Below, piece after piece: positions 54,548 through 63,949 of a DNA stretch of 64,000 nucleotides. Position numbers and translations under genes: made by a program. The stretch comes from Schaedlerella glycyrrhizinilytica_A (GTDB lineage Bacteria > Bacillota > Clostridia > Lachnospirales > Lachnospiraceae). Below the pieces are notes generated by a model. It had not been told where the DNA came from and did not search any database. It was given only the letters and a program-made list of their open reading frames with translations. How positions within the stretch are numbered: position 1 is the first letter of the stretch; every line of letters begins with the position of its first letter. Location of the stretch: the NCBI RefSeq assembly GCF_042852765.1, contig NZ_AP031414.1, one strand, 5' to 3'.

Positions 54548-55954
54548 ATGAAAAGTACCCTTTATCTTAAATTTATCCTGCTCTATATCGTGTTCGGTTT
54601 CCTGAGCCTGTTTACAACCTCGATCCTCGGACAGCAGCTTCTTCTGAACCAGTTGGAGAACAATGCCTCCCAAAGTCTCTACAAGGAAGCAAACGTCATG
54701 GCAACCACTTATCTGCCCTCCTATTTTTCCAACAATATGACGTCCTGGTCGGTTCATTCCCAGCTCTCCGCCATGAAAATTTATCTGGAAGCAACGCTTT
54801 GGTTTGTGGAAGAGGACGGGACACTGATCACTTCCTCGAACCTCGGGACTGCAACCGCCCCTGCGATGATCGAGGATTTCGATCCGGCGGAGATCGGAAA
54901 CAGCCAGTATATTGTCGGTCGCTATCACGGGTATTTTGACGAAGACGTCATCACGATCATGGCGCCGGTCATTCAGGGCTTTCAGACCGAGGGCTATCTC
55001 CTGATCCACAAACCGGTCTCCACACTGGAAGAAACTTGCACCCAGCTTATGACAACCGTTCACATTATCCTTGGCGCAGTTTATGTGCTGGCATTTTTGA
55101 TCCTGATCGGATTTCATTTTTTTGTCTTCCGACCGCTCCGCAAAATTACCGAAGCCGCCACACAGTACGCTTCCGGAAATCTGGATTACGAAATCCCGGT
55201 TTACACGCAGGATGAAATAGGCTACCTTTCCGCTTCCCTCAACTACATGTCAGCGCAGTTGAAAGACATGGAAGACTATCAGAAAAAGATCGTCGCCAAT
55301 GTTTCCCATGACTTTCGTTCGCCGCTGACTTCGATCAAAGGTTATGTGGAAGCGATGACAGACGGAACGATCCCTCCGGAACTTCATGAAAAGTATTTGA
55401 AGATCATTTTATTTGAGACCGAGCGCTTAACCGATCTGACCAAAGATCTGCTTACGTTAAATGAATTTGATACAAAAGAACTGCTTCTCGACAAAACACG
55501 CTTTGATATTCAGGAGATGATCAAAAATACGGCGGCATCTTTCGAGGGCATCTGCACCGTAAAGCATGTTTCGATCGAACTGCTCCTGCTTCCGCAGGAT
55601 GTGTTCGTCTTCGCCGACGCGCGAAAGATCCATCAGGTTTTCTACAACCTTCTGGACAATGCGATCAAATTCAGTGAGCATGATTCTTCCGTCACTGTGG
55701 AAGTGACCCGCCGCAATGACAAGATCTTTGTATCGGTCAAAGACCACGGGATCGGGATTCCGAAAAAAGAACTCAACAAGATCTGGGAACGATTTTACAA
55801 ATCCGACCTTTCCCGCGGCAAAGATAAAAAAGGCACCGGACTCGGGCTCGCGATCGTCAAAGAAGCGATCCAGGCACATGATGAACATATCAACGTCGTC
55901 AGCACCGAAGGGGTCGGGACCGAATTTATTTTCTCTCTGACACGCGTGGACTGA
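54548..55954 (+). CDS. Sensor histidine kinase
   Basis: 468-residue membrane kinase with one N-terminal helix (FILLYIVFGFLSLFTTSILG), a 150-residue extracytoplasmic sensor region and a second helix (IILGAVYVLAFLILIGFHFFVF). Next come a HAMP linker, the DHp box VANVSHDFRSPLTSIKGYVEAM with the phospho-histidine, and an ATPase domain (NLLDNAIKFS, DHGIGIPKKE, GTGLGLAIV). Cognate to the preceding regulator. The signal is unknown; the next gene, a sugar-binding lipoprotein, is on the other strand. Confidence 0.96.
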   Translation: MKSTLYLKFILLYIVFGFLSLFTTSILGQQLLLNQLENNASQSLYKEANVMATTYLPSYFSNNMTSWSVHSQLSAMKIYLEATLWFVEEDGTLITSSNLGTATAPAMIEDFDPAEIGNSQYIVGRYHGYFDEDVITIMAPVIQGFQTEGYLLIHKPVSTLEETCTQLMTTVHIILGAVYVLAFLILIGFHFFVFRPLRKITEAATQYASGNLDYEIPVYTQDEIGYLSASLNYMSAQLKDMEDYQKKIVANVSHDFRSPLTSIKGYVEAMTDGTIPPELHEKYLKIILFETERLTDLTKDLLTLNEFDTKELLLDKTRFDIQEMIKNTAASFEGICTVKHVSIELLLLPQDVFVFADARKIHQVFYNLLDNAIKFSEHDSSVTVEVTRRNDKIFVSVKDHGIGIPKKELNKIWERFYKSDLSRGKDKKGTGLGLAIVKEAIQAHDEHINVVSTEGVGTEFIFSLTRVD

Positions 55955-56003
55955 TGAAACCGACACATCCCGGCATTGAGGACAGACATTGCCGCAGTGT
56001 ATG

Positions 56004-56055
56004 AGAAAAAGAGCAAGGTATGCTTCTTCCTAAGAAACTTCCCTGCTCTTTTTCT
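56004..56055. terminator. Terminator between the kinase gene and the binding-protein gene
   Basis: AGAAAAAGAGCAAGG pairs with CCTGCTCTTTTTCT, leaving a loop of about 23 bases; A and T runs on both sides let it serve both converging genes. Confidence 0.8.
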
Positions 56056-56115
56056 ATGCTTTCCTATGTCCTTATCCTGTTTTCCCGCGGTTATTATCTC
56101 TTTCCTGTCCGTACT

Positions 56116-57528
56116 TTATTCATACAGCATTTTCCGGATCGATTCGGACTCCATATTCTCTTTCGTCACCCACACATAACCTGTGTTGACTTCCGCTTCA
56201 TTTCCTGCCTGCAGTACCGTTCTCGCAGCCGCGATCACCGACGCATAACCGATTCCAAACGGATTCTGCACGACCAGTCCGGAAATCTCGCCATTTTTCA
56301 ACGCGTCAAGCTGCGCTTTTCCGGCGTCAAATCCCATCAGAAGAATCTCATCTTCCTGCTCGTTCTCTGCTTTGTCGGCTTTATCCGTATCTTCCGCTTT
56401 TTCTGCATTTTCCGTTTTCTCTGTATTCCCGGAATGATCCGCTTTCTTTTCTGCCAGCGCGGAAACTCCAAGCTGTGTAGCCATATCATTTGTTCCAAAC
56501 ATTCCTTTTACATTTGGATATTTTTCCAGATAATACAAGATCACATCTTCATCCGTCAGTTCCGCACTTTTCGCCGCAAGCTCTTCCGCCGATATCTGTG
56601 TCTCTGCTGTATCGGACTCTACTGTACCGGAAGCCGCATCCGTTTCCTCTGCCGGAGTGTTCTGAGCATCCGCCACGGTTGAAGCCGCCGCTTCTGTGCC
56701 TGCTGAACCTGCCGCCGCATTCGCCGTATTTTCCGTTTCCGATGTGTTAGAAGCAGCGTACTGTTCTTCCACGATCTGCTTTTTCAACTCTTCAAACTGA
56801 TCCACATAGAGGATCTCCGCCACGTTCACATCCGGATATTTTTCTTCGATCTCCGCACAAAATGCTTCCGTCCGTTCTTTTGCCGTCTCTGATTTGGAAT
56901 CATGCACAAGGAGAAGAATGTCTCCCGTACGCCCCATGGCATCTGCAAGCTTATAAGCGCCGGTCTTCGCCGCCTCGGCATTATCCGTCTTCACAGTACA
57001 CTGAATGCCCTGATAATTATTTCCCGAATCCAGAGCGATCACGGGAATCCCGTTTTCCGTCGCCAGGTCAAACTGTACGCTGCAGGCATCCGCATCAATA
57101 CTTGCCACACCTACAACATCCGGATACCGGGCAAGTTCCTCATCTAAAATGTTGACCTGCTCATCAATATTTTCTTTTTTCGCCGGCGCATTGTACGTCA
57201 CTTTGACCTTATCGTTTCCGGTATACCCCAACGTCTTATTGAGATCTTCCTCCGCCTGATGCACCCCTTTTTTTACATTCTTCCAGAACGCAGACGCCTC
57301 ATCTTTCCCGATAATGGAAATATATGTCCCCGGTTCCAGATTCAGACCATCGGTCTCACTATATGCGATCGGAGAAATCACATCCAGATTTGCCTGATAT
57401 GCCGGCTCCTCCGTCTTATCCCCTGTAAATGTTTGCCGTTCTTCTTTTGCACAGGCCGTCGCGGCAAGAATCATAGATGCCGCCAGCATAGCCGCCGTAA
57501 TACGCTTTGTTTTCATTGAAATTTTCAT
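56116..57528 (-). CDS. Periplasmic-binding-protein-type lipoprotein (LacI/RbsB-like)
   Basis: 470-residue lipoprotein: the signal peptide ends at lipobox-like AATAC (about residue 26). The mature part looks like a ribose/galactose-type binding fold (YISIIGKDEASAFWKNVKKG, DVVGVASIDADACSVQFDLATENGIPVIALDSGNN). It has two low-complexity stretches: an Ala/Thr/Ser/Glu-rich one at about residues 258-305 and a Lys/Glu/Asp/Ala-rich one at about 365-395. These insertions are unusual for the family. AGAGG precedes ATG 57528. It may be a sugar or signal sensor; no transporter partners are adjacent. Confidence 0.85.
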   Translation of the reverse strand: MKISMKTKRITAAMLAASMILAATACAKEERQTFTGDKTEEPAYQANLDVISPIAYSETDGLNLEPGTYISIIGKDEASAFWKNVKKGVHQAEEDLNKTLGYTGNDKVKVTYNAPAKKENIDEQVNILDEELARYPDVVGVASIDADACSVQFDLATENGIPVIALDSGNNYQGIQCTVKTDNAEAAKTGAYKLADAMGRTGDILLLVHDSKSETAKERTEAFCAEIEEKYPDVNVAEILYVDQFEELKKQIVEEQYAASNTSETENTANAAAGSAGTEAAASTVADAQNTPAEETDAASGTVESDTAETQISAEELAAKSAELTDEDVILYYLEKYPNVKGMFGTNDMATQLGVSALAEKKADHSGNTEKTENAEKAEDTDKADKAENEQEDEILLMGFDAGKAQLDALKNGEISGLVVQNPFGIGYASVIAAARTVLQAGNEAEVNTGYVWVTKENMESESIRKMLYE

Positions 57529-57674
57529 AAAACAAACCTCTTTCTTCTTGTACCACTTCGTTTTCAGACGCCCCTTTGGCGTTCCTTATATACACTACCA
57601 TGATTCTCGTTAAAAAAAAAGAAATATTTTCTTAATTTTTCCCAAAAACAAGACGGATTATCGAAGAAAATCGC

Positions 57675-57703
57675 TTGTATATTTGGCACTTTTGTATTAG
57701 AAT
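57675..57703 (+). promoter_or_regulatory. Promoter of the ferredoxin gene
   Basis: TTGTAT (57675-57680), a 17-base spacer and TAGAAT (57698-57703), about 47 bases before the start codon. Confidence 0.6.
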
Positions 57704-57750
57704 GGGTTTAGCAATGAATGTTGCAATATTACATAAGGAGGATACATACT

Positions 57751-57921
57751 ATGGCACACGTAATTAGTGATGAATGTGTAAGCTGTGGATCTTGCGAAAG
57801 CGAATGCCCGGTAGGAGCTATCTCTGAAGGCGATGGCAAATACGAAATCGACGCTGATGCTTGCGTTGATTGTGGAGCATGTGAGGCTGCCTGTCCGACA
57901 GGTGCTATCTCAGCAGAGTAA
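57751..57921 (+). CDS. 2[4Fe-4S] ferredoxin
   Basis: 56-residue electron carrier of the clostridial type. Two C-x2-C-x2-C-x3-C-P clusters: CVSCGSCESECPVGAIS and CVDCGACEAACPTGAIS. AGGAGG precedes ATG 57751. It is a single-gene unit with its own promoter and terminator. The partner enzymes are elsewhere in the genome. Confidence 0.97.
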   Translation: MAHVISDECVSCGSCESECPVGAISEGDGKYEIDADACVDCGACEAACPTGAISAE

Positions 57922-57976
57922 TTGTATGATCCCCTTGATCTTCAAGGGATATATATCGCAAAGTGATCACAAGCAA

Positions 57977-58010
57977 AGATACCGTTCCGTTTTGGGACGG
58001 TATTTTTTTG
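57977..58010 (+). terminator. Terminator of the ferredoxin gene
   Basis: ATACCGTTCC pairs with GGGACGGTAT, followed by a run of T. Confidence 0.9.
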
Positions 58011-58057
58011 TCTTGATTTGACGAACGATTATCAGGTTGCTTTTCATCCTCCTATGC

Positions 58058-58063
58058 TATAAT
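58058..58063 (+). promoter_or_regulatory. Extended -10 box of the MerR-like gene
   Basis: TATGC followed by TATAAT, with a weak TTGCTT upstream at a short spacing. About 95 bases before the start codon. Confidence 0.55.
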
Positions 58064-58158
58064 GAACATATCATCAACAGCTTGATATACGAACAGCATA
58101 CGATCCCTGGCTGTCGATGATACTACCAATGAACATCTTAATAGGAGGTATTACATAT

Positions 58159-58812
58159 ATGGGTGAAGTCAGATTTATGATTTCCGAAGCTGCCAAACAG
58201 GTTCATGTAGAATCTCATGTGCTTCGTTACTGGGAGGAAGAACTGAACTTAAAGATCGGGCGCACGGAAATGGGACACCGATATTATACCGAAGATGACA
58301 TACAACTTTTTCTCTGTATCAGAAAACTAAAGAATGAAGGCATGTTATTGAGGGACTTAAAACCATTGATCCCGCAGCTTACCGCAACCCGAAAAAAATT
58401 GACCGACGCAGTACACGCCGAGGATACTCCGGAACAGACTTCGGACACAATGGAAAATACATCGATCGCCGCAGCGGACAATACCGGGACAAGCAAGGCT
58501 CACTCCGGTGCTTTGATCCCGGCAGACGCAGAAGTCATCCCGGTCACACAGTTAGAGCAGGTACGGAGCCTGATCGGCGATGTATTGACGGAAGTTGTCA
58601 CCTCGAACAATACCGTGCTGGAACAGCAGATCAGCCAAAAAGTCACCACTGATGTGATCCGGGAAATGGATTTTCTCTTCCAGGCGAAAGAACGGCAAGA
58701 AGAAGAACATTACCGCAAATTGGACAGCCTGATCCGCCAGCAGCAGACATTTAGGCGCGAAACGGCTTCCCGTGAAAATCCGCTCGGACGCTTCCGGAAA
58801 ATCTTTACCTGA
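58159..58812 (+). CDS. MerR-type helix-turn-helix protein
   Basis: 217-residue protein with an N-terminal MerR-like winged helix (MISEAAKQVHVESHVLRYWEEEL, GHRYYTEDDIQLFLCIRKLKNEG), a Thr/Ala/Ser-rich linker near residues 90-125 and a helical C-terminal part (about 130-200, likely coiled coil) ending in basic residues. The arrangement recalls RacA-like or other chromosome-associated MerR proteins, but no ligand domain or metal site is evident. AGGAGG precedes ATG 58159. It is convergent with dnaB. Confidence 0.8.
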   Translation: MGEVRFMISEAAKQVHVESHVLRYWEEELNLKIGRTEMGHRYYTEDDIQLFLCIRKLKNEGMLLRDLKPLIPQLTATRKKLTDAVHAEDTPEQTSDTMENTSIAAADNTGTSKAHSGALIPADAEVIPVTQLEQVRSLIGDVLTEVVTSNNTVLEQQISQKVTTDVIREMDFLFQAKERQEEEHYRKLDSLIRQQQTFRRETASRENPLGRFRKIFT

Positions 58813-58841
58813 TCTGCTTGTATGTCAGAAACAAACAGTCA

Positions 58842-58884
58842 AACGCGCGTAATGTCGCTTATATAAGGCAGCATTACGCGCGTT
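58842..58884. terminator. Long perfect stem between the MerR-like gene and dnaB
   Basis: AACGCGCGTAATG (58842-58854) and its exact complement CATTACGCGCGTT (58872-58884) enclose CTTATATAAG, itself a palindrome. No T tract, so it may be a terminator, a cruciform or a protein site. Confidence 0.55.
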
Positions 58885-58908
58885 CTCTTACAGTTCCTTT
58901 TTTCTGTT

Positions 58909-60255
58909 TTAATCCGCTTTTGCGCGTTCCTCGTTTCCGAATCTCGTGTACTGCGGCATCCATGCAAGGCGTACCGTTCCGATCGGACCGTTTCTCTGCT
59001 TGGCAATGATGATCTCCGCAATATTTTTATCTTCCGTATCCGGAATATAATAATCCTCACGGTAAATAAACATACACACGTCCGCATCCTGCTCGATGGC
59101 CCCCGACTCTCGGAGGTCGGAAAGCATCGGACGTTTATCCGTTCTCGACTCCACCGCACGGCTGAGCTGGGAAAGTGCAATCACCGGCACATTCAACTCA
59201 CGGGCAAGTCCTTTTAACGAACGGGAAATCTCGGAAATCTCCTGCTGACGGCTTTCGTTGCTCCGTCCGCCGCTTCCGCTCATCAACTGCAGGTAGTCGA
59301 TGATGATTAGATCCAGTCCCAGTTCCAATTTATATTTTCGGCATTTTGAGCGCATCTCCGCGATCGAAATACCGGACGTGTCGTCGATGATCATTCTTGA
59401 TTTTCCGATCCGTCCCGCACCCTCGATCAGCTTCTCCCATTCGGTATCTTTCAGATTACCGGTTCGAAGCGCCTGTGCGTCGACATGGGATTCCAAAGAG
59501 AACAGACGGTTCACCAACTGTTCCTTTGACATCTCGAGACTGAAGATCGCCACCGCCAGATTCTGGCGGAACGCCACATGCTGTGCGATATTCAATACGA
59601 ACGCCGTTTTTCCCATTGACGGACGCGCCGCGATCAGGATCAGATCCGACCGCTGCAATCCGGACAGCTTATAATCCAGATCGATAAATCCGGTCGGGAT
59701 ACCGGTCACGGTTCCTTTTGTCTTTGATGCGCGCTCGATCACATCCAGCGCATTCAGAACAACCTGCTTGATCGGCACATATTCCTGCACATTTCCCCGC
59801 TCTACAAGATCAAATACCTGTTTCTCTGTCCGCTCCAGGATCACTTCCAGCGGTTCATTTTCCATATAACATGTATTGGCGATCTCTTCATTGATCTTGA
59901 TCAGCCGCCGCAGCGTCGCTTTCTCACTTACGATCTGCGCATAATACTTCACGTTCGCCGAAGTCTGCACTCCCGCGATCAGATCCCGGACAAACTCCAG
60001 ACTGCTGACTTCCGGCGGGACATTTTTTTCTTTTAAATGTTCCTGCAGTGTGATCAGATCGACCGGATGTCCCATCTGGAACAATTCCACCATCGCGTCA
60101 AATAAAATACCGTATGCGTTCTGGTAAAAATCTTCTCCGCTGATGATCTCCGACGCCGCTGTGATCGCGTCTTTATTCATCAGCATCGCTCCGATCACCG
60201 CCTGCTCCGCCTCCTGGCTGTGCGGCAGGATCCGCTTGATTACTGCTTCATCCAT
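58909..60255 (-). CDS. dnaB: Replicative DNA helicase DnaB (DnaC of Bacillus)
   Basis: 448-residue hexameric helicase of the replisome. The N-terminal domain (LPHSQEAEQAVIGAMLMNKDA) is followed by a RecA-like motor with Walker A LIAARPSMGKTAFVLNI near residue 210, LVNRLFSLES and Walker B LIIIDYLQLMSGSG. Last gene of the gdpP-rplI-dnaB run, 13 bases after rplI, a conserved Firmicutes order. Confidence 0.98.
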   Translation of the reverse strand: MDEAVIKRILPHSQEAEQAVIGAMLMNKDAITAASEIISGEDFYQNAYGILFDAMVELFQMGHPVDLITLQEHLKEKNVPPEVSSLEFVRDLIAGVQTSANVKYYAQIVSEKATLRRLIKINEEIANTCYMENEPLEVILERTEKQVFDLVERGNVQEYVPIKQVVLNALDVIERASKTKGTVTGIPTGFIDLDYKLSGLQRSDLILIAARPSMGKTAFVLNIAQHVAFRQNLAVAIFSLEMSKEQLVNRLFSLESHVDAQALRTGNLKDTEWEKLIEGAGRIGKSRMIIDDTSGISIAEMRSKCRKYKLELGLDLIIIDYLQLMSGSGGRSNESRQQEISEISRSLKGLARELNVPVIALSQLSRAVESRTDKRPMLSDLRESGAIEQDADVCMFIYREDYYIPDTEDKNIAEIIIAKQRNGPIGTVRLAWMPQYTRFGNEERAKAD

Positions 60256-60268
60256 TCAGACAATCCCC

Positions 60269-60715
60269 TTACTCTTCGCTCACGATGACCTTTAGCTCTG
60301 CGGTCACTTCCGGATGCAGTTTCACCGGGACACTGTGAGTTCCAAGTGTTTTGATCGCATCTTTCAACTGCACTTTTTTCTTATCGATCTCCAGATCCAT
60401 CTGCTCTTTCACTGCTGCAGCGATCTCTTTTCCGGTCACGGAACCAAATGCTTTTCCGCCCTCTCCCATCTTGATCGCCAGTTCGATCTTGCCTGCCTGC
60501 AGTTTTGCCGCCAATTCTTTTGCCGCTTCCAAATGCTCTTTTGCAATCTTCGCCTGATTATCTTTCTGCAGTTTCAGATCGTTTAAATTCTTTCCGTTTG
60601 CTTCCACGCCGAGCTTCTTCGGCAAAATAAAATTCCGTGCATATCCGTCATTCACATTGACGATCTCGCCTTTTTTTCCAAGTGACTTTACGTCCTGCAA
60701 TAAAATTACTTTCAT
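60269..60715 (-). CDS. rplI: 50S ribosomal protein L9
   Basis: 148-residue large-subunit protein. The N-terminal MKVILLQDVKSLGKKGEIV and DGYARNFILPKKLG are diagnostic; the C-terminal domain follows a helical linker. It lies between gdpP and dnaB. Confidence 0.98.
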   Translation of the reverse strand: MKVILLQDVKSLGKKGEIVNVNDGYARNFILPKKLGVEANGKNLNDLKLQKDNQAKIAKEHLEAAKELAAKLQAGKIELAIKMGEGGKAFGSVTGKEIAAAVKEQMDLEIDKKKVQLKDAIKTLGTHSVPVKLHPEVTAELKVIVSEE

Positions 60716-60776
60716 GTTCTGTCTTCTCCTTTATGCCATTTACTATTTTACTGTTTCTAATATATAACGAAGATTT

Positions 60777-62822
60777 CTAAATATCGCCCTCCTCGATCAT
60801 CTGATCGATCGTCGCTTTCAGCGCATTGATCGCCTCTTCCATATCGGTATGATCGAACTGCGCGCCTGCGGCATTGATATGACCTCCGCCGCCTAATTTC
60901 TCCGCGATCACCTGTACGTTGACTTCATCGATCGAACGGGTGCTCATATAAATCTTGCCCGAATAGATCGTCAGCACAAACGACGCCTTGATGCCGCTGA
61001 TATCCAGCAATTCATTCGCCGTCTGCGCCGCAAGCACCGTCGGACTGTCAATATCGCTCGGACACTCTGCGATCGCATACTCTTTCCGGTATACTTCCGC
61101 CATTCGTACCGCTTCCGCTTTTGCCCGGTAAGACGCCATATCGTCCCGGAACATCTTGCGCACCCGCGTAATGTCCGCTCCGCATCTTCTCAAAAATGCA
61201 GCCGCTTCAAACGTACGCACACCGGTACGGTTCATAAAATTCTGTGTATCGATCATGATTCCCGCATAGAGACAGTCTGCCTCTACATTCGGGAAACGGA
61301 TATCGTCGACAATATACTGAAGCACTTCCGCAACCATCTCGCAGCTTGACGAGGAATACGGCTCAATATAAGAAAGCACCGCATTTTCAATACCGACACT
61401 GCTCTGCCGGTGATGATCCAGCACCGCAATCGTCTTCGTCTTTTTCAGAAGCTCCGGACACTCGGTCATCTGCGGTTTATTCGTATCGACTACAACAACC
61501 ATCGTATTGTCATTGATATAATCCATCGCCTGCTCCGAGGTCAGGAAAATATCCTTTTCATACGCCGGGCTCTCCGCGATCTCATCATACAGAGGGCGGA
61601 CCGAACTGGTCACTTCGTTCATAACGATATGTGCTTTCTTCTCCAGCTCCTTTGCCGCACGGTAAATTCCCATACATGCGCCGAGACAGTCCGCGTCTGC
61701 AATCTTATGCCCCATGATAATGACCTGATCTTTTGCAACAATAAACTCACGGAGCGCCTCTGCCTTAACACGCGCTTTGACACGCGTATTCTTGGATGTC
61801 TGCTCTTTCTTTCCGCCGAAATATGTAATGCCGTGGCAGTCTTTCACAACCGCCTGATCTCCCCCCCGCGCCAGTGCAAGGTCGATCGCGACGCGCGCGT
61901 AGTTGTAACTCTGCGCATAAGTCGCTGTATTGAGTCCCAATCCGATACTAAGCGATGCGGAACGCGCATTTCCGATATTCACCTGTTTGACTTCTTCCAG
62001 CAAAGAGAACTTATCCGCCTCAAATTTCCGGTAACTTTCTTTACGGATCACGATAAAATACTTGTCTTTTTCCAGCTTTTTAACGATACCGTCCACATCT
62101 CCGATGTATTTATTGATCTTCCGGTCGATCAGCGCTACAAGAAGCGACTGCCGCACCTCTTCGACACTTTCCATGACTTCATCGTAATTGTCAATATAGA
62201 TCAATCCGGCGATCAGACGCTGATCCTCATTCTCCTTGATATAGGCGTTCAATTCGGTCACATCATTGAGATATACTGCAATAAAATACTCTTTTTCTTT
62301 CGGGATCTGAAGCACTTCTTCCGTATCACTGAATCCCTCCACCGAAACTTTCCGCAATTCCGCCTGATAATCACGGTCTTTGTAATGCACTTCCAGTTCC
62401 ACATGATCGACATCCCCTTTCGGGTAGACGCCGCGGTTCAGTTCCGGGATCAGCTTGTTCAAATATTTTTCTCTCCGCCTGTCTGCAAATAATTCTGCAA
62501 ACCGGTCGTTCTTCCAGACGATCCGTCCGTCCTCCATCAGAATCGCATAAGGGATCGAAAGTTCCTTAAGAAGCGTATTCTGAACTGCTTTGTATTGCGT
62601 TGAAAACTGAACCATATCCGCAAGGATCAGTGATCTGTTGTAAACATAGAGCACGCCGACGATCACCATGTAAATAATGACCATAACAGACATCATTCCG
62701 CCTGCTTTCCGGTCAACCATATACATCCAGATGTTCATCGCAGCCAGAAGCACCGTCATGATCACCGGCCACTGCATGTACATCCGCAGCTGTCCTTTCA
62801 AACGCACATCCTTTTTCTTCAT
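60777..62822 (-). CDS. gdpP: Cyclic-di-AMP phosphodiesterase GdpP (DHH/DHHA1)
   Basis: 681-residue membrane protein that degrades c-di-AMP and so controls osmotic and cell wall homeostasis. Two N-terminal helices (about 10-60) lead to a PAS-like domain and a degenerate GGDEF domain (about 170-310). A DHH domain (VIIMGHKIADADCLGACMGIY, VVVVDTNKP, VLDHHRQS) and DHHA1 (GGGGHINAAGAQ) follow. GGAGGG precedes ATG 62822. First gene of the gdpP-rplI-dnaB operon. Confidence 0.96.
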   Translation of the reverse strand: MKKKDVRLKGQLRMYMQWPVIMTVLLAAMNIWMYMVDRKAGGMMSVMVIIYMVIVGVLYVYNRSLILADMVQFSTQYKAVQNTLLKELSIPYAILMEDGRIVWKNDRFAELFADRRREKYLNKLIPELNRGVYPKGDVDHVELEVHYKDRDYQAELRKVSVEGFSDTEEVLQIPKEKEYFIAVYLNDVTELNAYIKENEDQRLIAGLIYIDNYDEVMESVEEVRQSLLVALIDRKINKYIGDVDGIVKKLEKDKYFIVIRKESYRKFEADKFSLLEEVKQVNIGNARSASLSIGLGLNTATYAQSYNYARVAIDLALARGGDQAVVKDCHGITYFGGKKEQTSKNTRVKARVKAEALREFIVAKDQVIIMGHKIADADCLGACMGIYRAAKELEKKAHIVMNEVTSSVRPLYDEIAESPAYEKDIFLTSEQAMDYINDNTMVVVVDTNKPQMTECPELLKKTKTIAVLDHHRQSSVGIENAVLSYIEPYSSSSCEMVAEVLQYIVDDIRFPNVEADCLYAGIMIDTQNFMNRTGVRTFEAAAFLRRCGADITRVRKMFRDDMASYRAKAEAVRMAEVYRKEYAIAECPSDIDSPTVLAAQTANELLDISGIKASFVLTIYSGKIYMSTRSIDEVNVQVIAEKLGGGGHINAAGAQFDHTDMEEAINALKATIDQMIEEGDI

Positions 62823-63001
62823 GGATTTTTACCCTCCAAAATAACACACTTCGCTACTTACCCACTATTGTCTTAGTATAGCACTTTTCTGTCTATTATT
62901 CCACTAAGTTTTTGACTTGTTTTCCCTACTTTCGTTCTATATAATAGGAGAAGAATCAGATTTATATATCCAAAAGATAATATACGAGGGGGATTTTTCC
63001 T

Positions 63002-63811
63002 ATGAAATATCAAATGCTCGTGCTGGATCTGGACGGCACTCTGACCAATTCAAAAAAAGAAATCACGGAACCGACCAGAAAGGCGCTTCTCGAGATTCAA
63101 AAAGAGGGGAAGATTGTCGTACTTGCCAGCGGACGTCCGATCAACGGCGTTGCCCCGCTTGCCAAAATCCTGGAAATGGACAAATACGGCGGATACATGC
63201 TCTCTTTCAACGGCGCCCGCATCACCAGATGTTCTACCGGCGAGCTCGTCTACAACCGCACCTTGCCGCCAAGTGTGATACGCCCGATTTATGAGACGGC
63301 AAAGACATACCCGGGCGTAGACATTATCTCTTATACCGATACCGAGATCTTATCTGGGATCTGTTCCAATGAATACACGGAAAAAGAAAAATTCATCAAT
63401 AAAATGGAGATCGTCCCGGTTGCGGATTTTCCTGATGCGCTGAACTTCCCTGTCAACAAACTTTTGCTTCCCGGACCGCCGGAAATCCTCGAGGAGATCA
63501 TGCCGAGACTAAAAGACGAATACCACAGTCTTCTGAACATTTACCGTTCCGAGCCGTATTTTCTTGAGATCATGCCGCAGAATGTCGACAAAGCGCATTC
63601 TCTGCAAAAATTGTTGAGCAGCATCGGACTGACCGCAGACGAGATGATCTGCTGCGGCGACGGCTACAACGATCTTTCCATGATCGAATATGCAGGACTC
63701 GGCGTCGCAATGGAGAACGCGCAGCCGGTCATCAAAGAAGCCGCTAATTTCGTCACGCGATCCAACGATGAAGATGGGATCTTGTATGTGATCGACCGAT
63801 TTATGCGGTAA
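63002..63811 (+). CDS. Cof-type HAD-IIB hydrolase
   Basis: 269-residue sugar-phosphatase-like HAD protein. Motif I LVLDLDGTLTNSKKEI, motif II LASGRP, the C2 cap between, and motif IV CCGDGYNDLSMIEYAGLG. The substrate is unknown, as for most of the family. GAGGGGG precedes ATG 63002. Divergent from gdpP and followed by a terminator. Confidence 0.95.
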   Translation: MKYQMLVLDLDGTLTNSKKEITEPTRKALLEIQKEGKIVVLASGRPINGVAPLAKILEMDKYGGYMLSFNGARITRCSTGELVYNRTLPPSVIRPIYETAKTYPGVDIISYTDTEILSGICSNEYTEKEKFINKMEIVPVADFPDALNFPVNKLLLPGPPEILEEIMPRLKDEYHSLLNIYRSEPYFLEIMPQNVDKAHSLQKLLSSIGLTADEMICCGDGYNDLSMIEYAGLGVAMENAQPVIKEAANFVTRSNDEDGILYVIDRFMR

Positions 63812-63832
63812 ATAAATTAAGAAATGCCAAAG

Positions 63833-63889
63833 AATCCCCGTAAGATTTCCTTTATCCATTGAATAAAAGAGACCCTCGGGGATTTTTCA
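63833..63889 (+). terminator. Terminator of the HAD hydrolase gene
   Basis: AATCCCCG (63833-63840) pairs with CGGGGATT (63877-63884) across a 36-base loop, then T-rich. Confidence 0.65.
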
Positions 63890-63949
63890 TTCTACAATAT
63901 ATGCCCGGACGCACATCATTCATCCTCTGACCAGAATTTCCAATATCAT

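Noticed and set aside
61410..62492. 360-codon open frame antisense to gdpP
   Set aside because: Mirror frame of gdpP; the gdpP reading has full DHH/DHHA1 motifs.
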